DNA of 64,000 bases from Phymorhynchus buccinoides (GCA_017654935.2 CM065712.1:20195723-20259722), one strand, 5' to 3'. Numbered from the stretch's first letter, positions 35,498 through 48,439 are shown. Translations and numbers: made by a program. The notes: a model not told the origin generated them from the sequence alone.

Positions 35498-36272
35498 TCA
35501 TCCATTCACAACATAATCTTTGAATCTCTCTGGTGGCTTTGTCATTCTTGTGGAATGCCGACTAGCCTGAATCTGGGGTGGTGGCTCAGTGTTGGTTTGT
35601 ATGTCTGTCTGACTGCCAGTTTGGTCATCAGTTTTTCTCTGAGTCTCTTCTGTTCTGCTTTCTGTTTGTGCTTTGTACTTGACAAAAGGCTTTGTGTGTG
35701 CAATGTTTCTTCTGGACCTCGCACCATTTGTAGGTGACTCAAGGACAACTTCGGATCCTTGTCTCTGAACAACTTTGTATGGGTTTGGCTCAAAAGGTGC
35801 AGTGAGTTTATCTTGCTTCTTCTTCTGAAGTAAAACTTCGTCACCGACGGTGGTTTCCCTATCGGTTGCTTTGCGTTTTTCATCTGCGTACTGTTTTCCG
35901 ACTTCCTTTCGGATTCGGTCCCGATCTCGTACGTTTTCATCGATTTCCGACCTAACGGCTGAATCAAGCTCTGGTAGCTTTGTTCGAAGTTTCCGTTTGA
36001 AAAACAACTCGGCGGGACTCACACCTGTCGTTTGATGTGGTGTGGTTCTGTATGCCAGAAGAAAGTTATCCACTTCTTCCTTCCAATCTTTCCCTTCTGC
36101 CTGTGCAATTTTGATCGCTTTCATCAAAGTTCGATTCTGGCGTTCAACTTCCCCGTTGGCCTGTGGCCACAACGGGGTTGAAAACTTGTGTTCTACATTG
36201 TTTTTCGCCATGAAATCTTTGAATTCACAAGAGCGACACTGTGGTCCATTATATGATTTAATGGACTTTGGT
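35498..36272 (-). pseudogene. Ty3/gypsy integrase C-terminal half, truncated at the fold-back axis
   Basis: The protein shows NGPQC just inside the axis and the third catalytic position in PLWPQANGEVERQNRTL (Glu present). It continues with WKEEVDNFLLAYRTTPHQTT, GVSPAELFF, an integrase C-terminal region (VGDEVLLQKKKQDKL ... PFEPNPYKVV) and a Thr/Gln-rich tail ending at 35498. The HHCC finger and first catalytic Asp lie beyond the fold-back and are absent. The residue before NGPQ reads Tyr here and Asp in the arm 3 copy, showing read error. It is compatible in lineage with the gypsy element at 4907-7772 (K02A2.6-like), but the two are not contiguous. Confidence 0.9.
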
Positions 36273-36280
36273 CACACCGT
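36273..36280. other. Turn-around 2 (8-nt loop)
   Basis: The sequence GGACTTTGGT, an 8-nt loop CACACCGT and ACCAAAGTCC form the axis of an almost perfect palindrome between arms 2 and 3. The axis is inside integrase coding sequence. Confidence 0.95.
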
Positions 36281-37052
36281 ACCAAAGTCCATTTAATCAG
36301 ATAATGGACCACAGTTGCTTCTTGTGAATTCAAAGATTCATGGTCGGAAAACAATGTAGAACAAAGTTATTCAACCCGTTGTGGCCACAGGCCAACGGGG
36401 AAGTTGAACGCCAGAATCGAAACTTTGATGAAAGCGATCAAAAATTGCACAGGCAGAAGGGAAAGATTGGAAGGAAGAAGTGGATAAACTTTCTTTGGCA
36501 TACAGACCACGACCACATCAAACGACAGTGTGAGTCCCGCCGAGTGTTTTCAACGGAAACTCGAACAAAGCTTACCAGAGCTTGATTCAGCCGTTAAGGT
36601 CGCGAAATCGATGAAAACTTCGAGATCGGGACCGATCAGAAAGGAAGTGGAAAACAGTACGCAGATGAAACAACGCAAAGCAAACAGATAGGGGAAACCA
36701 CCGTCGGTGACAAGTTTACTTCAGGAAGAAGAAGCAAGATAAACTCACTGCACCTTTTTTGAGCCAAACCCATACAAAGTTGTTCAGAGCAAGATCGAGT
36801 GTCTTGAGTCACTACAAATGGTGCGAGGTCCAGAAGTAAACATTCACACACAAGCCTATTTTGTCAGTACAAAGCACAACAGAAAGCAGAAACAGAAGAG
36901 ACTCAGAGAAAAACTGATGACCAAAACTAGGGCAGTCAGACGACATGCAAACCAAACACTGAGCCCCCACCAGATTCAGGCTAGTCGGCATTCAGCAAGA
37001 ATGACAAGCCACCAGAGAGATTCAAAGATATGTTGTGAATGGATGAATGAAG
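36281..37052 (+). pseudogene. Arm 3 copy of the gypsy integrase, frameshifted
   Basis: This is the mirror of 35498-36272. PLWPQANGEVERQNR is readable, then frequent indels break the frame (for example after NFDESDQK and KWINFLWHTDHD). It carries SDNGP at the second catalytic Asp. Confidence 0.85.
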
Positions 37053-37664
37053 GAATATTGACGCTTGAAGGGTGAATATTAGTGATGACTTGAGTCCACA
37101 ATGTGAAAATCACAATGTAAACAGTTAAATCACTGTGAAAAGGATCTTTGCAAGCATGAAGAACATAAGTTGTCAAAAGAGAAAACAAAAAACAAATGTT
37201 TTGTGTTTAAAGTTAGTTTTGAATTTTAATCATTTTAAGAAAGGTCAACAATTTTTTCAGGGGAGTTTAGTCTTTAGAATTTTCTTTGGTGAATTGTACC
37301 CATGTTTTGGAAAAACTTGAACTTGATGAATATTAATTTTATTTCACAAGGAGAGTTTGTAGCAGTTTTTTTATGTTGTATGTAACACATTTGAAAACAA
37401 GGAGCATTGTGGTAAGAAACCTAGTGGAGCTTAATAGACTTGGTTGCATGTCACGATGTAAACATTATTTGAAACAAGGGCGAGATGTAGGTAGCCCGAG
37501 TGGGTCTTTAAGAGAATTAGTTGCATGTCACGTGACTTGGTCGGTGTTGTGGGAGACTTCTTGAAGAATTATACGCCATGTATTGCGTGGGTGCCGCTTA
37601 ACCTCCCGAAAACCAAAGCCTGGTGTGATGTGGATGAATGTAATGGGGGTGGGCGATGCTACCA

Positions 37665-37735
37665 ATGCTAACTTAGAAGCTCTTCCAATGTCCTGTGATT
37701 TAATAGGACTTTTGAAGAGCTTTCTAAGTTAGCAT
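37665..37735. repeat. Short hairpin inverted repeat, arm 3 copy
   Basis: Same element as 34800-34875 with a few indels (loop GTGATT). Confidence 0.75.
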
Positions 37736-37764
37736 GATGCTAATCTCACGCTATCTCAATGTAT

Positions 37765-38395
37765 ACAGGCCCTGGTCTACACGACCAACCGGATCTTGAC
37801 ACAAATAGTGACGGTTTTTTCCAGCTCTTGTTGGCTGCCGTAGAGCTTCGTTCTTTTGGAGGTTTCTGCTGGCCACGCTTCTTTCCTTGTTTGATTATGT
37901 AGGGGCAGCTTTGGAGCACATGCTCCGCAGTCTGATCTTCCTGTCCGCAGGAACAGGTTGGAGAAGGCGCCAGTCTGAGTTTGCGGCACATATGATTGTT
38001 CAGTCTGTTGTGCCCTGTGCAGGACACTTTGCTGCTCCCTCGTCAACAAGTGGTAGTCATCATTGGACGTCTTTGGCGTTGTGAGGGTCCTGATGATGCT
38101 CCGCACCTCACCGTAAGTGATTTTTCCTTTTTTTGTTTGGTTGCTCCCCCTCAGCGCCCTCCTTTGCCAGGAGATCAGCTGCTTCATTGCCTGGTATTCC
38201 ACAGTGGGCTGGATGATCTCCACTGGAGCACCACTCTTCTGCTAGAGACAACTTGCTGGAGTGCTTTGTTCAGGCTCGGCAGTTTGTTATTCTGAAACGC
38301 TTGCAATACAGAGAGGGCGTCAGACAGGGAAACAACTTGGCAGGTACTAAATATTGTTTGAGTCCTGAATGATGGAAGCAGCCTGCTTCTTCTTC
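37765..38395 (-). mobile_element. LINE RNase H C-terminal part, arm 3 copy
   Basis: The minus strand reads TGHNRLNNHMCRKLRLAPSP, CSCGQEDQTAEHVLQSCP and RTKLYGSQQELEKTVTI, a clearer tail than in arm 2. Same locus as 34144-34775. Confidence 0.85.
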
Positions 38396-38985
38396 TGCTC
38401 TATAGTTCTTCTCCTTCTTTCTTTAAACAACCACTATCATACAATTCAGCTATACTAAAAGGATTGCTGCAGATTATGATGTGTATGAAAATGGGGGAAC
38501 TTTCCAGTCGGGCAGCTTACATCACGGTACAGGAGGAGGGGCAGGGGCTGCTCCCCCCCAGAGGCAGTGTTGTGTGTGGGGTGGTGTCGCGGCTGGGGGT
38601 ATGGGGGGGTTAGGGGGGGGGGGGGGGTTAGGGGGGGGGGGTTTGGATTCCATGGGGATTTGGGGGAAAAGGGGAGAGGGGATGGGAGGAGAGGGGGGGA
38701 GTGGTTTTTTATATTCAGGATTTGAATTCTTCCACTGAGGGTAATGATACAACCTCAGATGGAAGGGCGTTCCACTCGCTGATCGTCCGTGGAAAAAAAG
38801 GAAAAATACTAATTCGGTACTTCCTGTAGCTGGTTTTGCAGCAAGGGACGAGGTAAGTGGACTGGTGGGATTGCCTTGTCCTCCTCGTGGGTGGATTCAG
38901 AGACGGAGAGTACGGCGTGTTGATGGAGACTTGGCCATGGTGGTACTTATAACAAGTTGTGAGCCTTGCTGTCTCCTGTCGGCAA
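38396..38985 (-). mobile_element. Nested LINE 3' end, arm 3 copy
   Basis: Mirror of 33601-34143: a TTC-rich tail on the plus strand (about 38388-38425), a C/G-rich 3' UTR with long G runs (38605-38640), and the decayed EWNALP region near 38760. Confidence 0.7.
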
Positions 38986-39065
38986 TACTGCCAGGTATGG
39001 TCTCTCCACTGGGGAATTTGGCTAGGATGCCTACACCTCCATCAGCCACGGCGTTGTGCAAAATA
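38986..39065 (-). mobile_element. LINE RNase H N-terminal part, arm 3 copy
   Basis: The minus strand reads HNAVADGGVGILAKFPSGET, the same locus as 33521-33600. Confidence 0.7.
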
Positions 39066-39159
39066 AACAGAACAAACAAGAAAGGCAAAGCCTTCAAGGC
39101 TCACTCGCTTTGCATTACAAAAGAAGAATAACAACAAATAAACGAAAACATTTTTTGTG

Positions 39160-39225
39160 CCCATGCTGGGAAACGAACCTGTGTTAGAGGTCAAGTTACC
39201 ACTAAGTTACTGAAGCTCTAAGCGT
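39160..39225 (-). repeat. tRNA-like SINE head, arm 3 copy
   Basis: The reverse complement shows the same A-box-like and B-box-like motifs as 33361-33430, without differences in this stretch. Confidence 0.45.
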
Positions 39226-39736
39226 CACAGGCCACTTTAACATTATATGCTAACACAACGTCTTTTTCTTTGGTTCACATGCACTTGGCGCACGTGTTGT
39301 TAAAGTTTTCAGTGGCCACAGACTACATACATACATGCATACAACGATACACACATACACACACACTGACACACAACCGAACAGGATGAGAATATAGACT
39401 CACTTCGAGTTAACTTGAGCAAAAAATGGTTTCACCCATCCTTGCACCCAAAGTTTTAGCCAACATTTTTAAGTTGCTTTCAATCAGAAAGATACACAAA
39501 ACCAACAGCGATTAAAAAAACCATTATTTTATCTGACATATCTGACATCCCACTTTTCACAGCTTTTCTTGTTGAAACTTTTTGGGGGGACAGGGGAAGC
39601 AACAAGCCTTGAGATCAAGTCTTTCAGCAAAGGGTGAACCTAGGATTGTTTCCCTTGCACTGTTTGCCGTTGATGAAGCGTTTTGGCAACTTTTTGTCGC
39701 ATGCACATGCGCGCAGCGCGTGTTGGGGAAGGGCGA

Positions 39737-39767
<31 letters not shown>

Positions 39768-42057
39768 AGACAAAGACAGACTAAACAGACAGACAGCAGA
39801 CAGAGACCGAGAGGTAAGCCGTTTGATTATTTCTTTTATCCGTAGCAGTTCGCATTAATGAACGCATTCTGTTGTATTGTATAAGGTGTGTTAAGTCTAA
39901 TTTGATTCATTCATACATCGAACACAAATCGCTGAAAAATGTGTATGTTATTATGTTGTGTGTCGTGTGTGTGTGTATGCGCGTGCGTGTTCGTGGTGTG
40001 TGTGTGTGACAGTGTCACAGCATGAGCGCCAGGACGCACGTGTGTCAGTGGTAAGTGTGTGTATGATATGTGTGCATAGGCCTATTATTTATGTAGATAG
40101 GTGTGATTGTTGTGGGGTGCGCGCGTCCTATGTGTCAGTGTGTGTGCGCTTGAAGGACAGAGAGAAAATGCAAAGCCTTGCATTACACTTAATGGAATTG
40201 TCCCGTGTGTAGGCTGGCCCTAACCCCAGTAACACATACACGGACTATCCAGGAGAAGGCAGGCTTGGAGTCGCGGGCCGCTTGAGCCCCCCCGTGCGCG
40301 TTGATAGGACGGGGCGTGGCTGGTGCCGGACATCTCTGGGTCCCATTAGCACCTTCGGGTGTTTCTATTTTATTTAATTTATGATTCTTTATTTACTTAC
40401 CCTGTTCGCATAGAAATGTACTGCATGGATGTGGTTGTATTTAAGTGCGTCTCCTAACACATTCATTCAGTCATACATACATGAATACACAACACAATCT
40501 TCGACAGGCTTCGACAGGCTTATCTGTCTTTTGCCGTTTCGTGTTTGGTATGAAATCTGAAAAAACAAAAACAAAAAACAGCCCAAGGGGAAACTATATA
40601 ATATTCATAGGCCACTAACATTATGTTTCGTCAATAATAACATTTGGTCAATTTTCGACCAAGGTGTTGAAAAGGGTACAAGTGAAACGAGAGAATTGAG
40701 CAAGAAAAAAATTGAAAGGCAGCACTAACACCGCAAGGAGCACGTTGACTTCTCCAGGGATAGGAACACCGCCCAGCGCCACCATCGATGGGAAACCAGC
40801 TCAGGAAATCTGTCACAGCAACAGAGATCAACCGGCCAGCCATGGCCACGTCCCACCAACCGCGACTCTCTGGTGGGAATTGGATTTCATGCTGTTGCCC
40901 TGCATTGACCAATAGAGATGAACAGAAACAACACATGGCCAAACCCCACTCATTGTTCCTCCAATCTTCAAAAACAATCAAAACACCGATAGAAAACCGT
41001 CCCTTGTAGAGGAATACAGATTTTGTGACCGGTAGAGGAATACAGATTCCGGTCTGACTGTAGAATTGCGACACGATGGCTGGGGACGTACAACAGGAGG
41101 TAAAAGTAAAGGTAGCGAAGCCAGCAACCAACCAATCAGTCAGTTGATCAGGCAAAGCCACTGATACCGACAGTCTGCCGCACCTAGATTTCAGCGGAAC
41201 CGGTTTAAACCGTTTTTTAAACCGTTTTTTTCGCTTTGAGCCGTTTTTTAAAAAACCGTTCTTTAAAAAAACCCACCAGTACTCACATCACATTACCTAT
41301 GGCAACACATATAATTTGTCAGAATGTTCACACAAGCCACGCGCCGCCGCTTCGCACGCAATATGTCATCGCCACGCTCGTCCACATCGCTGGCACACAA
41401 CACAACACATCACACACTACGCACGCACGCACACACCACACACACAGACACAAGCGCACGCACACGCGCACCACACACACACACACACACCTTGATGCAG
41501 ATTGCAAAAACTACATATACATTTACATTGGCATCCAGTATCAGTCACAGACATCTGTGTTGTGTACGTAGCTGTAAGTGAACAAAAACTCCGTCATTTA
41601 CTCATACATCCACAGTGGGTCCACATTGTGCACAAGCACACTGTTTTAGTATACAGTAAATAAGCCACAAGTTTATTTGGATAGTTTGATCACACTATGA
41701 AGAATGATAAAGCCAAAAAGTCATATACATGTATATGTGTTTGATTGGGTTTCACAAACTGTTTTGCTTACTTGCTTGTAAACAAAAACCACCCAGTGTG
41801 ATATGACAATCCTCCAATTTCCTGATTCAGAATCAGATAACTATCATTAAAATCAAGACCAAATCGATTACGCGTTCATTTGTCAATTCTTAAGCTCACC
41901 AACCTGAACTTGTTAATTTAATAAGCAACCCAAGTGTTGGTCTGAATCAATGGTTGGCCAAGCTTTCACTATATCACCATGTCTAATATGAGTGCAAGAC
42001 AGAAAATTCTCAATCACCCACATAAACATTATGAGAGCACAATTAGTTTTTTAGTCC

Positions 42058-42156
42058 ACTCACACACACAACACACACCACACACAACACAGAGGCAAAC
42101 ACAGACACAGTGACACAACACAAACACACACACACACACACACACAGTGACACACA

Positions 42157-42187
<31 letters not shown>

Positions 42188-42196
42188 CACACACCA

Positions 42197-42236
<40 letters not shown>
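42058..42236. repeat. (CA)n microsatellite
   Basis: Interrupted CA array, the arm 3 reading of the locus at 30493-30658. Confidence 0.95.
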
Positions 42237-42238
<2 letters not shown>

Positions 42239-42639
42239 TGACAGTAAAAAGAAAGAGGAGCCGCTGTAGTAGCACGCAGTTGGTAAGTCCCGAGTCGCTA
42301 GCTCGTAATCCGTCATATGGTTTGCGAGATATTATGCAGGGCGCGGGTATTTCCTTGGCGTAGTTTGTGCACTTAAACAAGCACTTTGTCCCATGTAATT
42401 TGAGTAAACCACACATGCAAGCTACTGTGTGACCCCGAAGCGCAAATTCTATCTGTTTTCCTAGGCCGAAGTCATTTTTTGCTCAGTCAAAACCGCCGAA
42501 ATCACCAGTGGCCGACTCCGACACACCCACGAGACCAGCAGGGGCAGATAACGCTAATTGATCGAGTTTCGGGATAGCGCTGTAGAACTGATTCGCCTGA
42601 GTTCGATGTATGCAGCCTGGCAGATCGTAGTGATGTATA

Positions 42640-42895
42640 GTGTTGTAAGCTTATGTTGACATCGATGTTTTCACTTACAGTGACACAGTCTTGAAGAGTG
42701 TGAATAAGCTGGTCGTGAGCTAGCGGTGAAGCACGATGATTGAGTTGAGTATCATCGGCCATACATTTCATGACGGACAGAGTGTTTCGCTATGAGAGGG
42801 GGGGTCAATGGGGTGGTATAAAGAATGAGAACAAAATTGGTCCTAACACGGAGCCAAAATCAGGAACTGACTCAGAAGATTTAAACGAGAGAGAG
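42640..42895 (-). mobile_element. LINE RT palm fragment, arm 3 copy
   Basis: Minus-strand copy of 29905-30125. The stretch ADDTQLNHRASPLAHDQLIH is intact and the upstream GSVLGP part is shifted. Confidence 0.8.
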
Positions 42896-43284
42896 GTTCA
42901 GAGAAGAGAGAGAGTAGAGATCGATAGAGAGAGAGAGAGAGAGAAGCGAGAGAGAGAGAGAGAGAGAGTATTAAGCAATACACGAGTTCTTCAGCCACAG
43001 AATATAACAAAAAGAATAAATAATTTAGCGGAACTTAGATGACATGTCTGCTCAGCTCTAGTGCTCTCCACTTCCCCGACGATTTGATCGATTGCCGTTC
43101 AACATTAGGGCCAACGGAAACAACTGGAAGTGTGTTTTTACGATGTAATTAGTGCCGTTTTAAAATACAATCTTGGTAATCTGTGTAATGCTTCCAGCAT
43201 TCGGTCCTACCACTCGATGTCTTGACCATTTGGCATTCACCATTCGGCACCATTCTGTGCGCACCGACGGAAAACGAAGGGCGA

Positions 43285-43515
43285 CATATTATGTAAAAGA
43301 TGATCAGAAGTGACAGTTCACTGAACAAGGACAAAACACCCGCTGTTTTACAAGCCGTGCTGTTTTCCCACACATCCTCATTGTGGAGGTACTTACTGCC
43401 CACGGAACTGTTCATTGGCCGCTCCAGTGATGACAACGTAGACCCCCATTAGAAAGTCGGCAACTGCTAGCTTGGCCACAAACACACCGAAGCCACTGGA
43501 AGGCGCCATGCTCTT
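43285..43515 (-). pseudogene. LGR/GRL101-like GPCR fragment, arm 3 copy
   Basis: Minus-strand copy of 29290-29515 with the same 4-nt frame-breaking insertion (GGGCAGTAAGTACC). The downstream half (YLHNEDVWENSTACKTAG) is identical to arm 2. Confidence 0.72.
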
Positions 43516-44279
43516 CACACACCAACGTGCACAGCAACAGAACCGTTGGCCATAGACCCTTATGACCATCTATTCTTGATCAGCATTGTTCAATCTATTC
43601 AGATCCTGAAATGTGAACCTCCAGTGCAAACCTCTGCCAAGGAAGACTCAGGGAAACGACATTTTCTTCTTTGCACTACTGTATTTCATGATTGAGCTGT
43701 AAATTTTGTGTGGGTGGCGTATCATGGTGCGGGGATGGTTCCAAGGAAAAAGCATAACCGTGCTGACCTTGACTTTGAAGTTTGACCTGGAAAACCAACA
43801 TTTTTCTTTTTGAAGCCATCTTTTTTTATGTGAATTTTTCACAATTTTCAAACTTTTTAATACAAACAACTGTAGTTTGAAAATCGTTAGTTGGAGATCC
43901 CTATAACCATAATATATTCGTGATCAACATCACCGGCGGAATACAGTGGGAGGCATTTCGAAGTGCTATTCTGGCAACTGCTATTCTGAAGACCTGAGCC
44001 GGGGAAGCGCTGTCACGAAGCGAAGCAAACAAGGCGCAGCTACTGGTTTTATATTATATAAGGTGGTAATTTAAAGCTGATGAGTCATGTGGTGTTTTGA
44101 TATACACACATTCAGAAATGAGATTTTGCACACACACACACACATGCCTATGCATGCACGCATGCACGCACATGCCACTCAAAACCATGTGCATTCTCTC
44201 TCTCTGTCTCTCTCACACGCACGCATGTGTACAACATTCAAAACACTCATGTCACAAGAATGCACGTTTGCGCGTACAC

Positions 44280-44290
44280 CAACACACACA

Positions 44291-44347
<57 letters not shown>

Positions 44348-44352
44348 CACTG
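44280..44352. repeat. (CA)n microsatellite
   Basis: CA array, arm 3 reading of 28438-28500. Confidence 0.94.
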
Positions 44353-44803
44353 CACCCTCACAGCCACCATCAAACAACCGGTCGACATTTTTTTTGGTGA
44401 GTATTTTATTCAAGTTCATCAATAGCCAGATTCAAAACATTTACATCCCAAACCGTTTTTAATGGTTATGACCTTTATATTTGTGGCCAATTCAGATCTT
44501 GCAGAGACGGAAAAAATAGCATAAAATAAAAAATAAACCCATTGTCATTGAACATAATTATAGGCCATCACCGATATTATTATTACTATTATTATTAGGC
44601 CTATTACTGATTTCATAGAAATAACACGAGTGATGTAAGCTAAAACCCATAGAAACTGCTTTTCTTCATTCTCTACATTTTGCATCTTGATCGGTGTGAA
44701 GAAATGCAATCTGTTCCAAATCCATGGTTTAATTATAAAAAACGAGTTCTATTAATCAGTAAGCCCCCGAGTAACCAGGTTATGTCTGTCAAAGAGAGAT
44801 TGG

Positions 44804-44839
<36 letters not shown>

Positions 44840-44899
44840 TGAAGAGAGAGAGCGAGCGAGAGAGAGAGAGTTATTTAGCCTTCTTTCACAGAGAGAGAG

Positions 44900-47305
44900 A
44901 GAATCAGAGAGAGTTACTTAGCCATATCTTTATAAATAAAAGCGTAATCTTGTTAGTGTTAAACAGATAAAAACTGGTCAAGAAAAAGAACTCTATCTCC
45001 AACTACTATGAGTTCTGTACGTCGTAGTACGTAAAACAGTTACACTGTGCAGCTATAGAGAGTTTTTGTTCATTACTGATTGAACATTTAGAACACAATA
45101 CTAATGATGTAATCTATCATTCTGGGCGCTTTTGCGTTTACAGAAAGAAAAAGAACAAAATTAGTGCTGAGCCACTTTTTCTTACTAATCCTCTTTCTCT
45201 ACTTTCAATGAAGGTGACTGGTTGAACGACCATCACATGGTTATGAATCTTGTTGGTCCGCGTCCTTTAAAAAACCAAACAGTAAACAACAAACTGGGTG
45301 GAGCTTAAGAAGAAAGACGACGGATAGCTCTTCTGGCTTTCACTCAAGCAACATTTAAAAAACATTGGTCAATGACGCCGGGCGCGCGCCAAAAATCTGA
45401 AGCTCTATTTTTTTTACCCAAAAAATCTTTGCAAGAGCTGGATAAACTCGTTCTTCTGAGAAAAGCATTGTGTGAAACGACAAGGCATTTTAAGGACCAG
45501 GTATTGGGTGTTTTTAGGAATGAAGAATGTGATTTTATTAGCGATTACATTCTTTGGTTGTTCGAATGTGAATATATCTAGTAACTAACGACGTTAGCGT
45601 GTGATGGATTGATTATTTTTTAAAGGTAAAACAAAACAAAGCGGAACTAAAAAAAAAGGAATATTAAAAGTTTTAAAGAATCTACCATCTAGTTCATGCA
45701 GCCACATACATACACGTCGCTCATCTTCTCCAAAAGGCACCCAACCCAAACATGTACTTACTACCTTACCTCAGGATTTGACTTTGATTGTTTCTGCCAC
45801 ACAATCAAGAAAGTAAAACGATTAGCAATAACCATCTACAAGATTGCTTCGCCTTTAGATAATTTAAAGAACGATATTACCATCATATTTTTAGGACATA
45901 AAATATTTCTCCATTTGCTTCAGAAACCACACATCAAAATGTCTTCATTTTGTGTGAAGTTTAAGCAGAAACAATTCAAACACTTAATGTGTGCTTAACT
46001 AGTTTACTAATCCATTTCACTGATTTCTTTTTTTGTTTTCCTACAACTTGCTTGTTTTTTTGTTTTTTTAAAAACAGCTCAGTGGTACGATAATAGAAAA
46101 TCAGATCACATTGGGAAGAAATTTATCCTCATGAAGGCTGTCAGCTCAGGCGTCAGATGAATAAAATAAAAATAAAACCAACAAACAGCTTTAATCCAAG
46201 CCAGAGAGTATGAGAGATCTCTAGCACGAAGAACGATATCGACGATCATAAGCATCAAGCTCAACCGCTTGTCCCCCAAAAGTAATGAAAGAAACTGAAA
46301 CTGCACCACATCAATGACAAAGGACAGACGTCACACAGAACCACAACATTAATAGCACGAACTGGATGATCATCTTTCAAAGAATACAATACAAAATGAG
46401 ACTTTGAACAAATACTATCAGACTATAAACCCACAGAAACCAAAACAAAAAGCACAATTTGATATCACGAGTAACATTTGGCGGAGAATGATCACTTCAA
46501 TTTTTTTTTTTTTTATCAAAGTCAAGCCCAGTTTATACTTGGAGACGACACACAAGAAATGTTCAATTCAGCAAACTTCTTAGTAGCGACACAATTCTAA
46601 AAGACCGTGAGTGACAACCACCATATTCAATTAACTATAACGGATGCATGCGTATGTACCATGCAACGCCGGCTACAATGAATTTGGAGATGGACATCAG
46701 CCACCACAGAATTACCCGCTGTTTGACACACTACACACGCAACTAATACACACATCGACATGATGACTGAACACACAACACTGCACAGGTCATTTTTAGA
46801 GACTCAGAAGCACTCCACGTAAGTAGCAACCAAGAACATCGCTTCTCGCACATATCTTTCCGCTGATTGACTGCTTAAGCGGACATTGTATCGCAAAAGA
46901 TTCACACTTTAAAACACTGGAACACCGTATTGTATTTCATTTGTATGTCTACCTCAATGGGGCCTCACTGATACAGCACTCATATCTTGACCCCCGATGC
47001 CTACTCAAAACAGAGCTGCATTCATACCTAAACGGATGTGGGATCGCCATTGCAATGATTGAAAGGGTATCTGTGTATCCTGCTGAACACGACTCAATCC
47101 AAATGCGATCGATTGTGACGATGTTTCATCCGTGTCTGTGAGGCATGGTCTCGTGAAGTACTTTCCGTCTAAAAAGTAATTTCGACTATCTTCGCACACT
47201 ATAGTCATCCAGGGGACCCCAAAACACGAATCACATGAAATGTCTGACTACACAAATACAGATATTTAAATCCAGATTCGTGTACAGGCGAGGACTAGTG
47301 ACACA
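44900..47305. other. No gene seen (arm 3 end)
   Basis: Mirrors the gene-free part of arm 2 (25500-27900). No coding signal. Confidence 0.6.
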
Positions 47306-47805
47306 NNNNNNNNNNNNNNNNNNNNNNNNNNNNNNNNNNNNNNNNNNNNNNNNNNNNNNNNNNNNNNNNNNNNNNNNNNNNNNNNNNNNNNNNNNNNNNN
47401 NNNNNNNNNNNNNNNNNNNNNNNNNNNNNNNNNNNNNNNNNNNNNNNNNNNNNNNNNNNNNNNNNNNNNNNNNNNNNNNNNNNNNNNNNNNNNNNNNNNN
47501 NNNNNNNNNNNNNNNNNNNNNNNNNNNNNNNNNNNNNNNNNNNNNNNNNNNNNNNNNNNNNNNNNNNNNNNNNNNNNNNNNNNNNNNNNNNNNNNNNNNN
47601 NNNNNNNNNNNNNNNNNNNNNNNNNNNNNNNNNNNNNNNNNNNNNNNNNNNNNNNNNNNNNNNNNNNNNNNNNNNNNNNNNNNNNNNNNNNNNNNNNNNN
47701 NNNNNNNNNNNNNNNNNNNNNNNNNNNNNNNNNNNNNNNNNNNNNNNNNNNNNNNNNNNNNNNNNNNNNNNNNNNNNNNNNNNNNNNNNNNNNNNNNNNN
47801 NNNNN
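47306..47805. other. Assembly gap, exactly 500 N
   Basis: Second 500-N run. Together with the first it isolates the fold-back contig from its neighbours. Confidence 0.99.
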
Positions 47806-48120
47806 GCTTATAACTCTTTATTTCTTTAGTGGTGATACCTTCTGTCTTTCACCTGTATAATAATGGTAGTGCTGTGCAGCATATAATTCTGTATTCCTTT
47901 AGTGGTGATACCTTCTGTCTTTCACCTGCATAATAATGATAGTACTGTGTATTCCTTTAGAGGTGACACCTTGTGTCTTTCACCTGTGAAATAATGATAG
48001 TGCTGTGCAGCATATAACTCTTTATTCCTTTAGTGGTGATACCTTCTGTCTTTCACCTGTATTATAATGATAGTACTGTGCAGCATATTCCTTTAGTGGT
48101 GATACCTTCTGTCTTTCACC
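47806..48120 (+). repeat. 73-bp satellite, left block (about 4-5 broken monomers)
   Basis: Monomers contain TGTGCAGCATATAACTCT, ATTCCTTTAGTGGTGATACC and TTCTGTCTTTCACCTG, several with internal deletions. The block begins at the gap and ends exactly at the LTR element (48121). It is the same family as 54788-57198. Confidence 0.95.
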
Positions 48121-48356
48121 TGCATCAACAGCAGCTTACAAAAAACATAACTGAGTTGCCCCCGGTCCACATCCCAAAGCTAACAGCTGAGGACCCAAAA
48201 AAACCGATGTGTCCCATTCAAGACAAACATGGCAACTGAACTCAACTGAACGAAATCGGTCAATACACATCTGCGCATCACGTGATACGCATACTGCGCT
48301 GAGGTTCCAAACCAGAAATATGGCATCACAAAAAACGCCCAAAACACTGCGTAACA
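48121..48356 (-). mobile_element. 3' LTR of Gmr1-like element (236 bp)
   Basis: This LTR matches 54552-54787 over all 236 bp with two substitutions (C/A in the A-run near 48190, A/G in CTGCGCATCACG). On the minus strand it begins TGTTACG and ends GATGCA, the canonical TG...CA. Confidence 0.97.
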
Positions 48357-48359
48357 ATA

Positions 48360-48370
48360 CTCCCCCCTTT
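48360..48370 (-). promoter_or_regulatory. Polypurine tract
   Basis: AAAGGGGGGAG on the minus strand lies 3 nt before the start of the 3' LTR, the expected plus-strand primer site. Confidence 0.8.
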
Positions 48371-48439
48371 ATAAAAAACAACAACGACCAAGTTGTTTTT
48401 TCCAAACAACGCAGTAGCAGCAGATAACTCACAGAACAT

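Larger units (their letters stand above)
20583..36272 (-). repeat. Fold-back arm 2 (the complete ~15.7-kb unit)
   Basis: This is the only full pass of the unit. It is complementary to arm 1 over 20583-32800 and to arm 3 over about 25500-36272. Anchors with arm 3: 29353/43436 sum to 72789, 28700/44087 sum to 72787, and the axis is at 36276.5. Identical tracts (for example 29353-29640 versus 43149-43436) alternate with indel-rich tracts. Confidence 0.93.
36281..47305 (+). repeat. Fold-back arm 3 (partial forward copy)
   Basis: 11 kb complementary to arm 2 (about 25500-36272). Its part from 39740 onward is also a direct copy of arm 1 from 8273. It ends at the second 500-N gap at a point that matches about 15535 in arm 1 and 25500 in arm 2. 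Confidence 0.93.

Noticed and set aside
20414..36280. SMRTbell-type adapter at the fold-back axes
   Set aside because: Neither the 170-nt nor the 8-nt turn-around resembles the adapter sequence I know, so the exact artefact mechanism is left open.
11559..43515. Three separate GPCR fragments as a gene cluster
   Set aside because: They are the same locus read three times in the fold-back contig.
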